NCBI GenBank assembly: GCA_033807775.1
Contig: CM066317.1
Span: forward strand, 8,205,870-8,269,869
Source of the DNA: Saussurea involucrata
Taxonomy: Eukaryota; Streptophyta; Magnoliopsida; Asterales; Asteraceae
Reading direction: 5' to 3'
DNA length: 64,000 nucleotides
Below, piece after piece: positions 23,370 through 33,984 of the stretch (positions are counted from its first letter, which is position 1; each line of letters opens with the position of its first letter). The position numbers and the translations under genes are program-made. The notes below the pieces were generated by a model. It was not told where the DNA came from, made no database searches, and was given only the letters and a program-made list of their open reading frames with translations.

Positions 23370-26300
23370 TCATACCATGTTAATCATTCCTAACTTACCC
23401 ACCAAGAAGTTGAATCTTTTCTCGTCTAATGCTTTGGTGAATAAGTCAGCGACTTGATATTCTGTGGGCACGAAATGCATTTCGATTGTACCGTATTCAA
23501 CATGATGTTTCAAGAAATGATACCTTATATCGATATGCTTGGTTTTTGAGTGTTGCACAGGGTTGGCAGAGATAGCAATAGCACTTTTGGAATCACAGAA
23601 GATGGGTATTTTGAACAGAATGTGGCCGTAGTCTTTTAGCTGAGTCTTCATCCATAGAACCTGAGAACAACATCTAGCGGCAGCAACGTATTCAGCTTCT
23701 GCAGTGGATGTGGAGACACAATTCTGCTTCTTGGAGGTCCAACTGACTAGTTTACCACCTAGGAATTGACAACTCCCAGAGGTACTCTTTCTGTCGAGCA
23801 TGCATCCTCCATAGTCTGAATCTGTATAAGCTTTAAGACTAAAACCAGAGTTCTGTGGATACCAGAGACCAAGATTGTTGGTCCCCTTCAGGTATCTCAA
23901 GATTCTTTTTACAGCATCATAATGTGATTTCTTTGGATTAGCTTGATAACGTGCACAAAGACATGTGGCATGCATAATGTCAGGTCTGCTTGCTGTTAAG
24001 TATAACAGAGATCCAATCATGCCTCTGTAGAGAGTACATTCTACAGAAATACCATTTGGATCTAAGAACAACTTATTTCCAGTGGCCATTGGAGTCTTCA
24101 TTGCAGAGGTATCAGAGAGATTATATTTTAAAAGTATGTCAGAGACATATTTGGCTTGATTTATAAAAATTCCTTCTGAAGATTGTTTGACTTGAAGTCC
24201 GAGGAAGAATGTTAATTCTCCCATCATACTCATTTCAAACTCACTCTGCATGAGTTTTTCAAAAAATTTGCACTCTTCTGAATTTGTAGACCCAAAAATT
24301 ATGTCATCTACGTATATTTGTACAAGCATTATCTCACTATTTTTGCGTTTATAGAATAAGGTAGTATCTGTTGTACCTCTGTTGTAGCCATTGACTAGAA
24401 GGAATGTAGAAAGTCGTTCGTACCATGCTCTTGGAGCCTGTTTCAGTCCGTATAGAGCCTTTTCAAGGTAGTATACATGCCTTGGAAACTTTGAGCTTTC
24501 AAAACCTGGTGGCTGATTTACGTAAACCTCTTCTTGGATTTCACCATTTAGAAAAGCTGATTTTACGTCCATCTGATAGACTTTAAAACCTCTGTGGGCT
24601 GCGAAGGCTAAGAATATTCTTATTGCTTCGAGACGTGCGACAGGGGCAAAAGTCTCATCGTAGTCTATGCCTTCTTCTTGTCTATATCCTTTTGCTACTA
24701 ATCTTGCTTTGTTTCTGACGACCACTCCATCTTCATCCTTCTTGTTTCTGTAGACCCATTTAGTCCCAATGGCCTGTTTCCCTCTTGGCAGAGGTACTAA
24801 AGTCCATACTTTGTTACGCTCAAATTGCAGAAGTTCTTCTTGCATGGCGTCTACCCAGTTTGGGTCATCTAGGGCTTCAGAAATCTTCTTTGGTTCTATA
24901 ACACTAATAAAATTTGTAAAGAAACAAAAATTTGCAGTGGCAGACCTTGTTTTTACTGAGTCAGAAGGTTCTCCAATTATTTGGTTTGGAGGATGGCTTT
25001 TTGTCCACTGAGTTGTGCGTGGAAGATGATCATCAATGTCATCAAAACTTTCTTCAGAGGCTTCTTTTGTTTCTTCTTGTGCAGCCTCTGATGTTCTTCG
25101 TGCCTTGGTAGTTGATTCTACCGTTTGTGGAATGATTGGTACGAGTGGTGGTGGAGTTTGTTCCTCTGAGGATGTATAGTCTTGGTCCTCGATCCCCTCT
25201 GTAATTGGTTCTTCTGTGGTTTGTGCAGCTTCTGTGGTCGTTTTTCTTGATGTTTCATCTTCTGCACTTTCTTCTGCTTCGGCAATTGCATCTGTAGTAT
25301 TTATAGAAGAAGATGAAGCATTATTTGGACCAGTTAGAGTCATACCTGTAGGATTTTGTCCGACAGAGGATGGTTCTTCAGAAACTCTGATGGTTCCGAC
25401 AGAAGGATCAATGTCATTGTGGAACATCTCCAAAAATAGAAGATTCAAATCTTCTTTTGTTCTTGAGATGTCAGAGAATTTCCCTTTAATTCCGAGTTCT
25501 GAACTTATTTGCTCAGAAGTCATTTGGAATGAATCATCAAAAGAAACATTGATGCTTTCTACAATCTTGTGAGACTTTGTAAGGAATGTTCTGTAGGCTT
25601 TGGAAGTGGCAGAGTATCCAATGAATTTGCCTTCATCTGCTTTTACATCAAACTTTCCTCTTGAATCTCTGTCGTTTAAGACGAAGCATTTGCATCCGAA
25701 TACATGGAAAAATTTGATGTTTGGCCGCCGTTTGTTAAGCAATTCGTAAGGCGTCTTGAGGTGTCTTTTCACAATGGTTGATCGATTTTGAGTATAACAC
25801 GCAGTAGAAATTGCTTCTGCCCAAAAGTTCATTGATAATCCGCATGCTGACATCATAGTTCTTGCGGCTTCCACAAGTGTTCGATTCTTTCTTTCGACAA
25901 CACCGTTCTGTTGTGGAGTGCGAGCTGCAGAGAAGTTCTGTGATATTCCTTCTGTTGAAAGATAGGCTTCAATGACAGAGTTTTTAAATTCTGTGCCATT
26001 GTCACTTCTTAACTTCTGTATTCTGCAATTATAAAGAACTTGGATTCTTTTCATTAGATTTATCAATATATTTGGAACATCTGATTTCTTTCTAACGAAT
26101 TCAACCCATGTGAAACGCGAATACTCATCAATTAGGACAAGTATGTATTTCTTGCCACCTAGGCTCTATATGGCAATGGGACCGCAGAGGTCGACATGAA
26201 GCATGTACAGAGGTCTAGTGCAAGATACATCTGTTTTGCCTTTGTGGGAAGCTCTTTTGAGTTTTCCCATCTCACAGGCAGAACATAAATGATCCTTATT

Positions 26301-26816
26301 GAATTTAACATTTGGCAAACCTTTAACTAGATCAAGTTTGACCAGTTTTTCCAATGTGTGAAAATTCAAGTGACAGAACCTGTTGTGCCATAACCAGGCT
26401 TCTTCACTTTTGCAGGCAACAAGGCAAACTTTGTCTTTGTTCTTTGAGTTGAAGTTCATTAGATATAGATCACCTATTCTTTCAGCTCGCAGAAGTTCCA
26501 TACTTGTTTCTTCACTTTGTAGAGAGCAGAAAGTTCTTTTGAACAACACATTGAATCCTGTATCACAAAGTTGACTTACACTGAGTAGGTTGTGCTTAAG
26601 GCCATCCACATATGCAACTTTGTATACAGAAACGTCTTCTTTCCTTATGACTCCATAGCCTTTTATGTGTCCTTTCTTGTTGTCTCCAAAAGTCACAGAT
26701 CCACCATCTTGTGTTTCTTTGTACGTGGATAGTGCACTTCTGTCACCAGTCATGTGCCTTGAGCATCCGGAGTCTAGATACCAGATTGGCACATACTTCT
26801 TCTGCAGGACAATCAC
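23370..26816 (-). pseudogene. Copia pol: protease, integrase, reverse transcriptase, RNase H
   Basis: Domains in order: protease (WYLDSGCSRHMTGD), GAG-pre-integrase (LWHNRFCHLNFHTLEKL), integrase core ([32 protein letters not shown]), reverse transcriptase ([41 protein letters not shown]) and RNase H ([30 protein letters not shown]). The frame holds one premature TAG at 26166-26168, within the integrase core just before the [16 protein letters not shown] stretch. The rest is open to TAA at 23370. It is out of frame with gag by one base at the junction (26813-26816), so expression would need frameshifting or the base change is damage. Confidence 0.92.
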
Positions 26817-29800
26817 AGAGATTTAGGTACCCATATCCATATGGGTCCAATTTTGTTAGAGTTTTTCAAGTTTGCCTTGGCATTCTTGAAATACATTTTG
26901 TTCTCTGCAGAAGAGTCAGATTGTTTCTTTGTGGGATTTGACTTTTGAATTGTCGTAGAGAGTAAACAGACTTGACTTGAAAAATGATTATTAAGTTTAG
27001 AAATAAGATCAAAGCAATGACAGTATTGAATATGAGATGTAATTTGCTTGAACTTTTCATTGAATTTTTTAAACTCAGCCACAGAGGCATTACATTCTTT
27101 CTTTACATTAGATTTCCTATTACTAGAAGATCTATGAATACTCGAATGTTGTTTGCAAAAGCTCTGTTTAGGACCTGCCTTCTGTGGGTTGCTTCTGTGG
27201 TGAACTTCTTTCATCACTGTCACAGAAGAAAAAGATTTATTAACCTTGGGTTTTGAAAATCTAGAACTTATAGGATCAATAGAGGTCTTCTGTAACTTTT
27301 TAAGCTCAACAGAGGTTTTGATATGTAGATTCAAATTTAGAAAATCTTGGCAGATTGGAATCTCTGTGAGTTTCTCTTTTGTAGAAATAGTTCTGTGAGG
27401 AACTTCAGAGGAGAATTTGACATCCTCTGTGTCACAGTGAATTATCCCTGATTTGAAATCAGTCTCTGAGTTGTCAGAGGATGAATCGTCCTCGTATACA
27501 GAGGTTGAGTCAATTCTTTCAATAGAGGCTGGATTTTCTGAGCATGTATCGTACGAGCTTTCTTCCTCTGTAGAATAGTTTTCATAGATTGCAGAGGTTT
27601 CTAATAAGATTTCTTCAGTAAGAGTTTTATCTATAGAAGATGTACAGAAATTTTCTAAAACGCTTGATTTCCATATTTCCAAAATTTCTTTTTCAATTAA
27701 ATTTTTAAAGTTTTCTTCTGAAAAAATGGGTTTAAACTCAGGAGCTTCTGCTGATAATTTCTTTTCAACGTTTATCAAACAGACAAAAGCAACCTGTGTT
27801 TGGGTCTCTGGTTTACCAAACTTGAAGATACCAATCTGATCTTGTGTTTTCAGATATTTCTTTGGTTTGATACCTCTATTGACAGAGGTTGAGGATGATG
27901 AGTCTGTGTTTTCAAACCACACGTTAATCATCTTCTTATGTTTCTTCAAGTAAGGATCCACAGAGATTTTCGCCCTTTTGCTTACAGAGATTAGATTTGG
28001 AAAATCTGGTTTGTTCGTTTTTCCAATCACAAATAAAGAGGACATAGGTTTGTTTCTTTTGCCTTCAACACCTAGGGTGATATCATCATACCCTATACCT
28101 CGTCTCCCTATTTGTGAGTTTATTTTTTCATAAACTTTCTGTGCATCTTTATAGTTTTTAAGCAAAACTTCTCTTCTGAGTAAATCTTGCCATAATACCT
28201 CTCTTTCTCTTTGAAAGTATTCTTTAAGAGCTCTTATGTCAGTAGTTTCGCTCCTTGAAACTGAAAGTTCTTTTGTTTTATCTTTTAAAGTATTGGTTAA
28301 TTCAGAAATTTGGGTTTTTAAAGGATCTAGAGTTTTGTTCCAATTCTTTTCTATTCTCTCTTTTTCCTCAAAAATCTTTGCTTTTTCTTGAGTGAGAAGC
28401 CGTACTTCTCTCTCATTGAAAGTGAGTCTTTTCTGAATACTTTGATTTATCTCTTTCAGTTCAATTAATTCAATGTTAATTCTAAGTGTATTATCATCTA
28501 CAGAGGTAATACAAGAGTTGGAATTTGAAGTAGATACCTCAGAGTCAGTATGTTCATCGTCAGAAGTAGAGTCTGACTGGAAGTCTTCTGTGTTCTCCTC
28601 AGAATGTCCTTTTGCCATTAAGGATTTTTGAGCATAATATTCGGCTTTCTTTTTGTAGAAAGCAAAGTCCCTCTGTGGGCGATTTGATCTGCTTCCGCAT
28701 TCATTCGCAAAATGGCCTGGTTTTCCGCAGTTAAAACACCCTTGAGGAGTGTTTCCTGTTCGATCATTGGACTTCTGTAGGTCTCCGCCTTTCTCTGATC
28801 TACATTCATTTGCATAGTGACCAGGTTTGCCGCACTTGTAGCATTCTTGCTGTGTGTGGCTTACCGAGTCATCTGACCTCTGTCGGTCATTCCCTCTGTA
28901 ATTTCTATCGCTTGACCTCTGTCGGCCACTTGATTCTTCTTCTCCTCTTCTGTCATCTCTTCTGTTGTCTCTTCTGAACTCTTTTGTCAATAGAGCTAAA
29001 GATTTAGCTAGTGACGCAAGAGTTATTTCCTTTTCTGCTTGCTCTTCTTCTTCACTGTCAATTATCACCATCTTCTTCTTCTCCTTCTTCTTCTCCTCTG
29101 TGGCTTTATCATTTCTTGGTCTCTGTGCATCCTCTTTAGTTTTACTAACCAATGCATATGGTGCAATGGTTAGTGTTTTAGCCTGTGCTATCTGAGGTTC
29201 TTGTGCGGCTAATGTTCCGTAAAGATCAGAGAGAGTCCAGGTGTCTAGATCCTGATTTGTCTGTAGGGACATAGACAGCTGGAGCCATTCTTCATTTAGA
29301 CTTTTTAAAAACATGACATTGTTTTCTTCAGAAGTTCTGTCAATGCCTGATTTTCTGCACTTGTTGATTAGAGAGTTGAATCTGTCGTATGTTGTTTGCA
29401 GAGATTCTGTTGCAGAGGCTCTGAATGCATGATATTCATTGATGTACTGTGCTCTTCGGTTTTTTTGTGTTTTAGCACCTCCTTCCAACTGTCTTTCCAG
29501 TTCTTTCCACAGATCATGCGCTGTTTCACATGAATCCAAGGATTGAAAGAGTTCGTTGGGTATTGCCATAATTAATGTCCTCTTGGTTTTCTGAGCAACT
29601 TCATCTTCTGCTTTATCTTCGGTTGACCACTCCCCTTTTGGCTTTGGTTTTTGATGTTCGGGGATTTCGGCAGATTCAGCAGTAGCAGGTATACGAGGTA
29701 CTACTGTCATGGGAATAGGAGGAGGATTGTACAGATATTGTACTTGATTTTTTTCAGTGCCCTCGAAAAAATGGACCATTCTTATTTTCCACTGAGGATA

Positions 29801-29869
29801 CTCATCTCGAAGGAGAGTAGGAGGTTTAGTGAGAGAACCAGTAGTAAAGAAATTATTTGTATTTGTCAT
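26813..29869 (-). CDS. Copia gag, 1,018 codons, intact
   Basis: The N-terminal part is a UBN2/Copia gag capsid domain (TLIMAIPNELFQSLDSCETA, DLWKELERQLEG). Two CCHC zinc knuckles follow at about residues 342-355 (CYKCGKPGHYANEC) and 376-389 (CFNCGKPGHFANEC). A long charged, coiled-coil-prone region and a Ser-rich tail end in WIWVPKSL, the usual junction just upstream of protease. It forms the virus-like particle and packages element RNA. At over 1,000 codons it is about twice the usual plant Copia gag. Its start lies about 170 bp inside the 5' LTR, next to the primer site. A four-base overlap with the pol frame replaces the usual single gag-pol frame. Confidence 0.88.
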   Translation of the reverse strand: MTNTNNFFTTGSLTKPPTLLRDEYPQWKIRMVHFFEGTEKNQVQYLYNPPPIPMTVVPRIPATAESAEIPEHQKPKPKGEWSTEDKAEDEVAQKTKRTLIMAIPNELFQSLDSCETAHDLWKELERQLEGGAKTQKNRRAQYINEYHAFRASATESLQTTYDRFNSLINKCRKSGIDRTSEENNVMFLKSLNEEWLQLSMSLQTNQDLDTWTLSDLYGTLAAQEPQIAQAKTLTIAPYALVSKTKEDAQRPRNDKATEEKKKEKKKMVIIDSEEEEQAEKEITLASLAKSLALLTKEFRRDNRRDDRRGEEESSGRQRSSDRNYRGNDRQRSDDSVSHTQQECYKCGKPGHYANECRSEKGGDLQKSNDRTGNTPQGCFNCGKPGHFANECGSRSNRPQRDFAFYKKKAEYYAQKSLMAKGHSEENTEDFQSDSTSDDEHTDSEVSTSNSNSCITSVDDNTLRINIELIELKEINQSIQKRLTFNEREVRLLTQEKAKIFEEKERIEKNWNKTLDPLKTQISELTNTLKDKTKELSVSRSETTDIRALKEYFQREREVLWQDLLRREVLLKNYKDAQKVYEKINSQIGRRGIGYDDITLGVEGKRNKPMSSLFVIGKTNKPDFPNLISVSKRAKISVDPYLKKHKKMINVWFENTDSSSSTSVNRGIKPKKYLKTQDQIGIFKFGKPETQTQVAFVCLINVEKKLSAEAPEFKPIFSEENFKNLIEKEILEIWKSSVLENFCTSSIDKTLTEEILLETSAIYENYSTEEESSYDTCSENPASIERIDSTSVYEDDSSSDNSETDFKSGIIHCDTEDVKFSSEVPHRTISTKEKLTEIPICQDFLNLNLHIKTSVELKKLQKTSIDPISSRFSKPKVNKSFSSVTVMKEVHHRSNPQKAGPKQSFCKQHSSIHRSSSNRKSNVKKECNASVAEFKKFNEKFKQITSHIQYCHCFDLISKLNNHFSSQVCLLSTTIQKSNPTKKQSDSSAENKMYFKNAKANLKNSNKIGPIWIWVPKSL

Positions 29870-30024
29870 TTGAAGATTTTAGAAAGAAAGTATGACTAAA
29901 GAGTTACTTCGATGAGCTTGAAGATTTTCTGGGTTTAAGCAGTTTCCAGACACAATTTTAAATCTCAATAATATCTATCACGAGTCTTGATAAGTGGGTC
30001 ACTTGATATTGAAAATCAAGGAAG

Positions 30025-30036
30025 GCTCTGATACCA
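30025..30036 (-). promoter_or_regulatory. Primer-binding site of the giant Copia
   Basis: Minus-strand TGGTATCAGAGC, complementary to the 3' end of initiator tRNA-Met, two bases inside the 5' LTR. Confidence 0.93.
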
Positions 30037-30038
30037 AT

Positions 30039-30186
30039 TGTTGGATCCCAGATACACTTAATCAAGATTAACAATCTATTAGTGGAGTTTAGAGTTTGAT
30101 GCGGAAGCGTATTAAACTAACAGATATGTTTGATAGATATTAGAACGCACATATATAAAGAAAACAGTAAAGAATGAAAAGGATTT
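30039..30186 (-). repeat. 5' LTR of the giant Copia, part 1 (U5 side)
   Basis: It matches 15781-15928 except for a substitution (CAATCTATTAG versus CAATCTGTTAG). It ends in GATTT, the target duplication of the nested element. Confidence 0.93.
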
Positions 30187-31401
30187 TGTTGGTGCAAGTG
30201 TACCACATCTCTATATATTTATATATATTTATTTTGATGATTACAAACACACCATATTATTGTTTGTCTAACAATTTAATCCAAGTGTGCAGTTGTTGAA
30301 GAACACGAAGTTTTTATCTGAAGGGTTCAAGACGGAAGTGTTTACGTCGTCATCATTGTTTATAACTAATAATGATAAACACCCTAAAATAATATACCAC
30401 TTGGATATTTCTAAAAACCTTTTAAATAATATTTTAAAAGAAATTTTGGTTCTAGAAGTATCTGCCATGCGTACTGTTTCTGCAACCACTTTCTGACGCA
30501 GGTATACCGCGAAGGTAGAGCCGGTATACCGCGGGTACATATTGGCCGGTATACCGCGGGTGTTCAGCCGGTATACCGCGGCAGGCTCCGTGTGCATCTC
30601 TGATTGGTTGAAAGTCCTTTTTTCTGACGGCGGTATACCGCGAGTCCTAGCCGGTATACCGCGGGTACGTTTTCCAGAAGTCAACTTTGCATGAGAGCCG
30701 TTGTGTGTCAGTGTCCTTTGTACTGCACGGTATACCGCGTGCATTTGGCGGTATACCGCGCCTCTTATATCCGTTGGAGATGCTGATATATAAAGAAGCA
30801 TGCTGGTGATGAAGAAGAGCGACAAGAAAATACAGATACAACCAACACCATCACTGCTCATCTGATCTCTCTCATTTTTAATATATATATTTTATAAAAC
30901 TTTTTTTATAAAATATCCAAGTGTGAGATATTATACAAGAGTGATTACCCATTGTGAGTTATACTCCTCTTGTAAGTATTTGAATAACGGGTGTGTGATC
31001 CTGTACATCTCAATAAGCTGAGGCTTAGAGAACCGTTTACTTTGCTCTGTATTTGGTTTGTATTCTACCGTAAAGAATACATTTATTGGATCGTGTCGAG
31101 AAGTGTCTCGGCTGCTGGTTTATCACAGTTGGTGGTAAATCAGTAAATCTCCGTGTCAAGTATCTCTTACCTTTATCTCTTTATTTATTCCGCTGTGCTT
31201 TATTATATTTGTTTATATAAACTGCTTTGCATTTATATTTATTTATATAATCTCTGTGTATTTGTTTATATTTACACTCTTCGTTATTATTTGTATACTC
31301 TGATTTATTTATACTGTTTATGTACTGTATTTATTTGTAAAAGAATTTTTGAAAGTAAAAGATTTTAAATACAACCTTACCCCCCCCTAGGTTGTCTAAC
31401 A
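30187..31401 (+). repeat. 5' LTR of the gag-only element
   Basis: It runs TGTTGGTGCAAGTG to GGTTGTCTAACA. U3 holds the palindrome array, then a TATA box (GATATATAAAG near 30785-30795). The R/U5 side contains AT-rich TTTATATAAACTG phrases and a C-run just before the end. Confidence 0.95.
30500..30759. promoter_or_regulatory. Array of eight GGTATACCGCG palindromes upstream of TATA
   Basis: Copies start at about 30500, 30521, 30545, 30568, 30630, 30651, 30727 and 30748. Six are near-perfect CGGTATACCG palindromes. The last ends about 25 bp before the TATA box. The position and the repetition suggest a multi-site protein-binding region in the LTR promoter. CpG content makes it a possible methylation target. 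Confidence 0.85.
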
Positions 31402-31403
31402 TT

Positions 31404-31415
31404 TGGTATCAGAGC
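31404..31415 (+). promoter_or_regulatory. Primer-binding site of the gag-only element
   Basis: TGGTATCAGAGC, complementary to initiator tRNA-Met, two bases after the 5' LTR. Confidence 0.95.
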
Positions 31416-31472
31416 AGGGCTTTCAAAAATTATCTGTTTAAATTTTTAAAGTTATTTCTTTAATTCTTTTAA

Positions 31473-33380
31473 ATGGCTCAACAAACTAATTTTGTGTTTT
31501 CAAAACCTCCTTTGATAGATACTGAAAAGTTTGGCATTTGGGCCGAGCTATTTGAATGTCACGTGCGTGGCAAAAATCAAAAGATTTGGGATATTATAGA
31601 AAATGGGAATTTTAATCCTACTATTGTAAAAGATGATCTTATTATTGATAAACCTTTAAAAGAATGGACTCCCGCTGAAGAATCTCATTTTTGTTTAAAT
31701 TTTGAGGCTAAAAATATATTATATGCTGCTTTAACTTCCGATGAAATAGAAAGAGTATATACCTGTAAAACTGCTAATCAAATCTGGCAAAGCTTGAGTG
31801 ACACTCATCGTGGAAATACTCAAGTTAAAAGCTCTAAAATAAATATTTTAGTACATGATTATGAATTGTTCGAAATGTCAAAAGATGAGTCAATCGACTC
31901 AATGTTTAAACGTTTTAACCTCATTATGACTACTTTGAAGGGATTAGGTCGCACTTATCCTAACGAAGACTATGTAAGGAAAATTCTTCGAGCACTTCCT
32001 TCGGAGTGGATGGCAAAAATTACATCTTTAGAAGACTCCCGAGATCTCGCAACGATGAAGCTCGATGATCTCATCGGCAATCTTAAAGTGCACGAAATCG
32101 CACTAAAAAGAAATCAAGTCCGGGAGCAAGTCAAAAAGAAATCCATCGCTCTCAAAGTCGTTGCCTCAAAAGAAAAGGAAGAGGAGGAAGATGCAAGTTC
32201 CTCGGATGACGAACCCGAAAATCTTGACGATTTAGTCAAGTTGGTAAGAAAACTTTCTAAACTTTTATCTAACAAAAAGTTTACTAATAATGATAGGTTT
32301 CAAGAAAATGGAGACTACCGTCGTGGTGGTAAAAACCAAAGTCGCAACGTCCACAAACGTGAAGACAAATATGACGAATCTAGCGACGATGAAAAAGCCA
32401 ATAAAAAGAAAGGCTTTTGCTATGTGTGTGGTGATAAGGATCACTATGCAAGTGTGTGTCCAAAACGAGCAAAACAAATCAACACACCAAAAGCTCTCGT
32501 CGGAGCCGCGTGGAGCGCAAACGAAGATAAAGACAAGAATATTTGTCTCATGGCCGACCATGATAATGAGGTATCTTCATCATGTCCTTTTGAAAATAAT
32601 TGTGATAGTAATTATAGTGATAATTATTATAGTGACGATGAAAATAATCTTGACGAATTATATAAATCATTTCATGCTATGGCCGCTCTCGCAAATAAAT
32701 ATAAAGATGAAATTTCTAATTTAAAAGAAACCGTATCTGTATATAAAAAGGAAATAGATGACGGTAAACAAAAATCTGCTCATGATTTAGATGTTATCAC
32801 TAAATTAGAAAATAAATTAAGTGAAAAAGCTATTTGTAAATCTTGTGTTATTTTAAATGATAAAATTGCATGCTTAAGTGAAAATAAAAATGAAAGTGTT
32901 GCATGTACAAAATGCGAGTCTCTTGAAAATGAAGTTGCATGCTTAAATGCTAAATGTAAATCGCATGAGAAAAATGACTTATTAGCAAATGCTTTTAATA
33001 GTAGCAATGATAAAGTGCTTAAAATGCTTAATATATCAAATCGTATAAATTGCCGAAAAGGCATTGGTTCAAATACGTGTATTGAAAAATGTGATTGTAT
33101 GCCAATTAAAAAGGTTTTTGAAAAACCTAAATTTGTTGTTAAAATTAAAACGCAAAAACCTCCGTATGTTCCTAAAATGAATTATGTGAATTATATGTCG
33201 AGAAAATCACATGCGTTTATGTATAATAATAACTTTGCGAATCCTAAGAAAAATGTTAATCCGCATACTTCTTTTTACGTCTATGATGAATACGATCGTA
33301 AAATTAAAATGGTTAGAAAATGGATTCCGAAAGGAATGTTTAATGTTGATAATCCGGGTGGAATGCGTTTATGGTTTTAA
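31473..33380 (+). CDS. Intact gag of the TR-GAG element, 635 codons
   Basis: The ATG lies 72 bp after the LTR. Residues ~1-220 are a Copia UBN2 gag/capsid domain (WAELFECHVRGKNQKIWDII, IWQSLSDTHRGNTQVKSSKI, LRALPSEWMAKITSLED). A Lys/Asp/Glu-rich linker, one CCHC knuckle (CYVCGDKDHYASVC, about residue 316) and a long coiled-coil-like region with several Cys pairs follow. The tail is basic and ends IKMVRKWIPKGMFNVDNPGG. The KWIPKG phrase is where Copia polyproteins normally pass into protease, so the reading frame stops exactly at the missing pol. The frame has no defect, which suggests the protein is still selected or very recently active. It would assemble particles supplied with enzymes in trans. 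Confidence 0.93.
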   Translation: MAQQTNFVFSKPPLIDTEKFGIWAELFECHVRGKNQKIWDIIENGNFNPTIVKDDLIIDKPLKEWTPAEESHFCLNFEAKNILYAALTSDEIERVYTCKTANQIWQSLSDTHRGNTQVKSSKINILVHDYELFEMSKDESIDSMFKRFNLIMTTLKGLGRTYPNEDYVRKILRALPSEWMAKITSLEDSRDLATMKLDDLIGNLKVHEIALKRNQVREQVKKKSIALKVVASKEKEEEEDASSSDDEPENLDDLVKLVRKLSKLLSNKKFTNNDRFQENGDYRRGGKNQSRNVHKREDKYDESSDDEKANKKKGFCYVCGDKDHYASVCPKRAKQINTPKALVGAAWSANEDKDKNICLMADHDNEVSSSCPFENNCDSNYSDNYYSDDENNLDELYKSFHAMAALANKYKDEISNLKETVSVYKKEIDDGKQKSAHDLDVITKLENKLSEKAICKSCVILNDKIACLSENKNESVACTKCESLENEVACLNAKCKSHEKNDLLANAFNSSNDKVLKMLNISNRINCRKGIGSNTCIEKCDCMPIKKVFEKPKFVVKIKTQKPPYVPKMNYVNYMSRKSHAFMYNNNFANPKKNVNPHTSFYVYDEYDRKIKMVRKWIPKGMFNVDNPGGMRLWF

Positions 33381-33514
33381 ACCATTTATATGGCTTTGTA
33401 TGTTTGTCGTGTTTGTTTTATGTCGACAACATATTTTTGCAGTTTATGTTTTATACTAACTGTTAAAAGGACCCATAAGAAAAGGGTACCACGAAATATT
33501 TTCTTTGCCTTTTG

Positions 33515-33835
33515 TAGGGGTTTCCTGACGAGGATATAATACGTGTTTCCTGGCGAGGATACAATACGTGTTTCCTGACGAGGTTATAATACGTGGTTAC
33601 CTGCCGAGGTTATAATACGTGGTTACCTGCCGAGGTTATAATACGTGGTTACCTGCCGAGGTTATAATACGTGGTTACCTGCCGAGGTTATAATACGTGG
33701 TTACCTGCCGAGGTTATAATACGTGGTTACCTGCCGAGGTTATAATACGTGGTTACCTGCCGAGGTTATAATACGTGGTTACCTGCCGAGGTTATAATAC
33801 GTGGTTACCTGACGAGGTCATAATACGTGGTGATT
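33515..33835 (+). repeat. 26-bp tandem array, about 12 units
   Basis: The unit GGTTACCTGCCGAGGTTATAATACGT is repeated. Eight units from about 33598 to 33805 are essentially identical, three at the start are variant (TTTCCTGACGAGG), and the last reads TTACCTGACGAGGTCATAAT. It lies between the gag stop and the polypurine tracts, where a full element would have pol. The unit contains the palindrome GGTTACC and an ACGTGG core. Confidence 0.92.
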
Positions 33836-33984
33836 TTTTTTATCACATAAAATTAACCGAAAATCGAAGCCTTAAGATCCTTTTTGGTGCAAGTGTTTCT
33901 TTTTGGTTATTTTGTTTCATGTCTTTTATTATGCTTATTTTATCCCTCAAATTTTTATAAAATCAAATTGATATCGTTATTAAT

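Noticed and set aside
30268..30861. Minus-strand open frame of 197 codons, repeated at 34261-34854
   Set aside because: It lies wholly within the LTRs in antisense, its residues come from the GTATAC palindrome array, and it exists twice only because the LTR does.
33515..33835. CRISPR-like array
   Set aside because: The units are contiguous with no spacers, and the setting is a plant retrotransposon.
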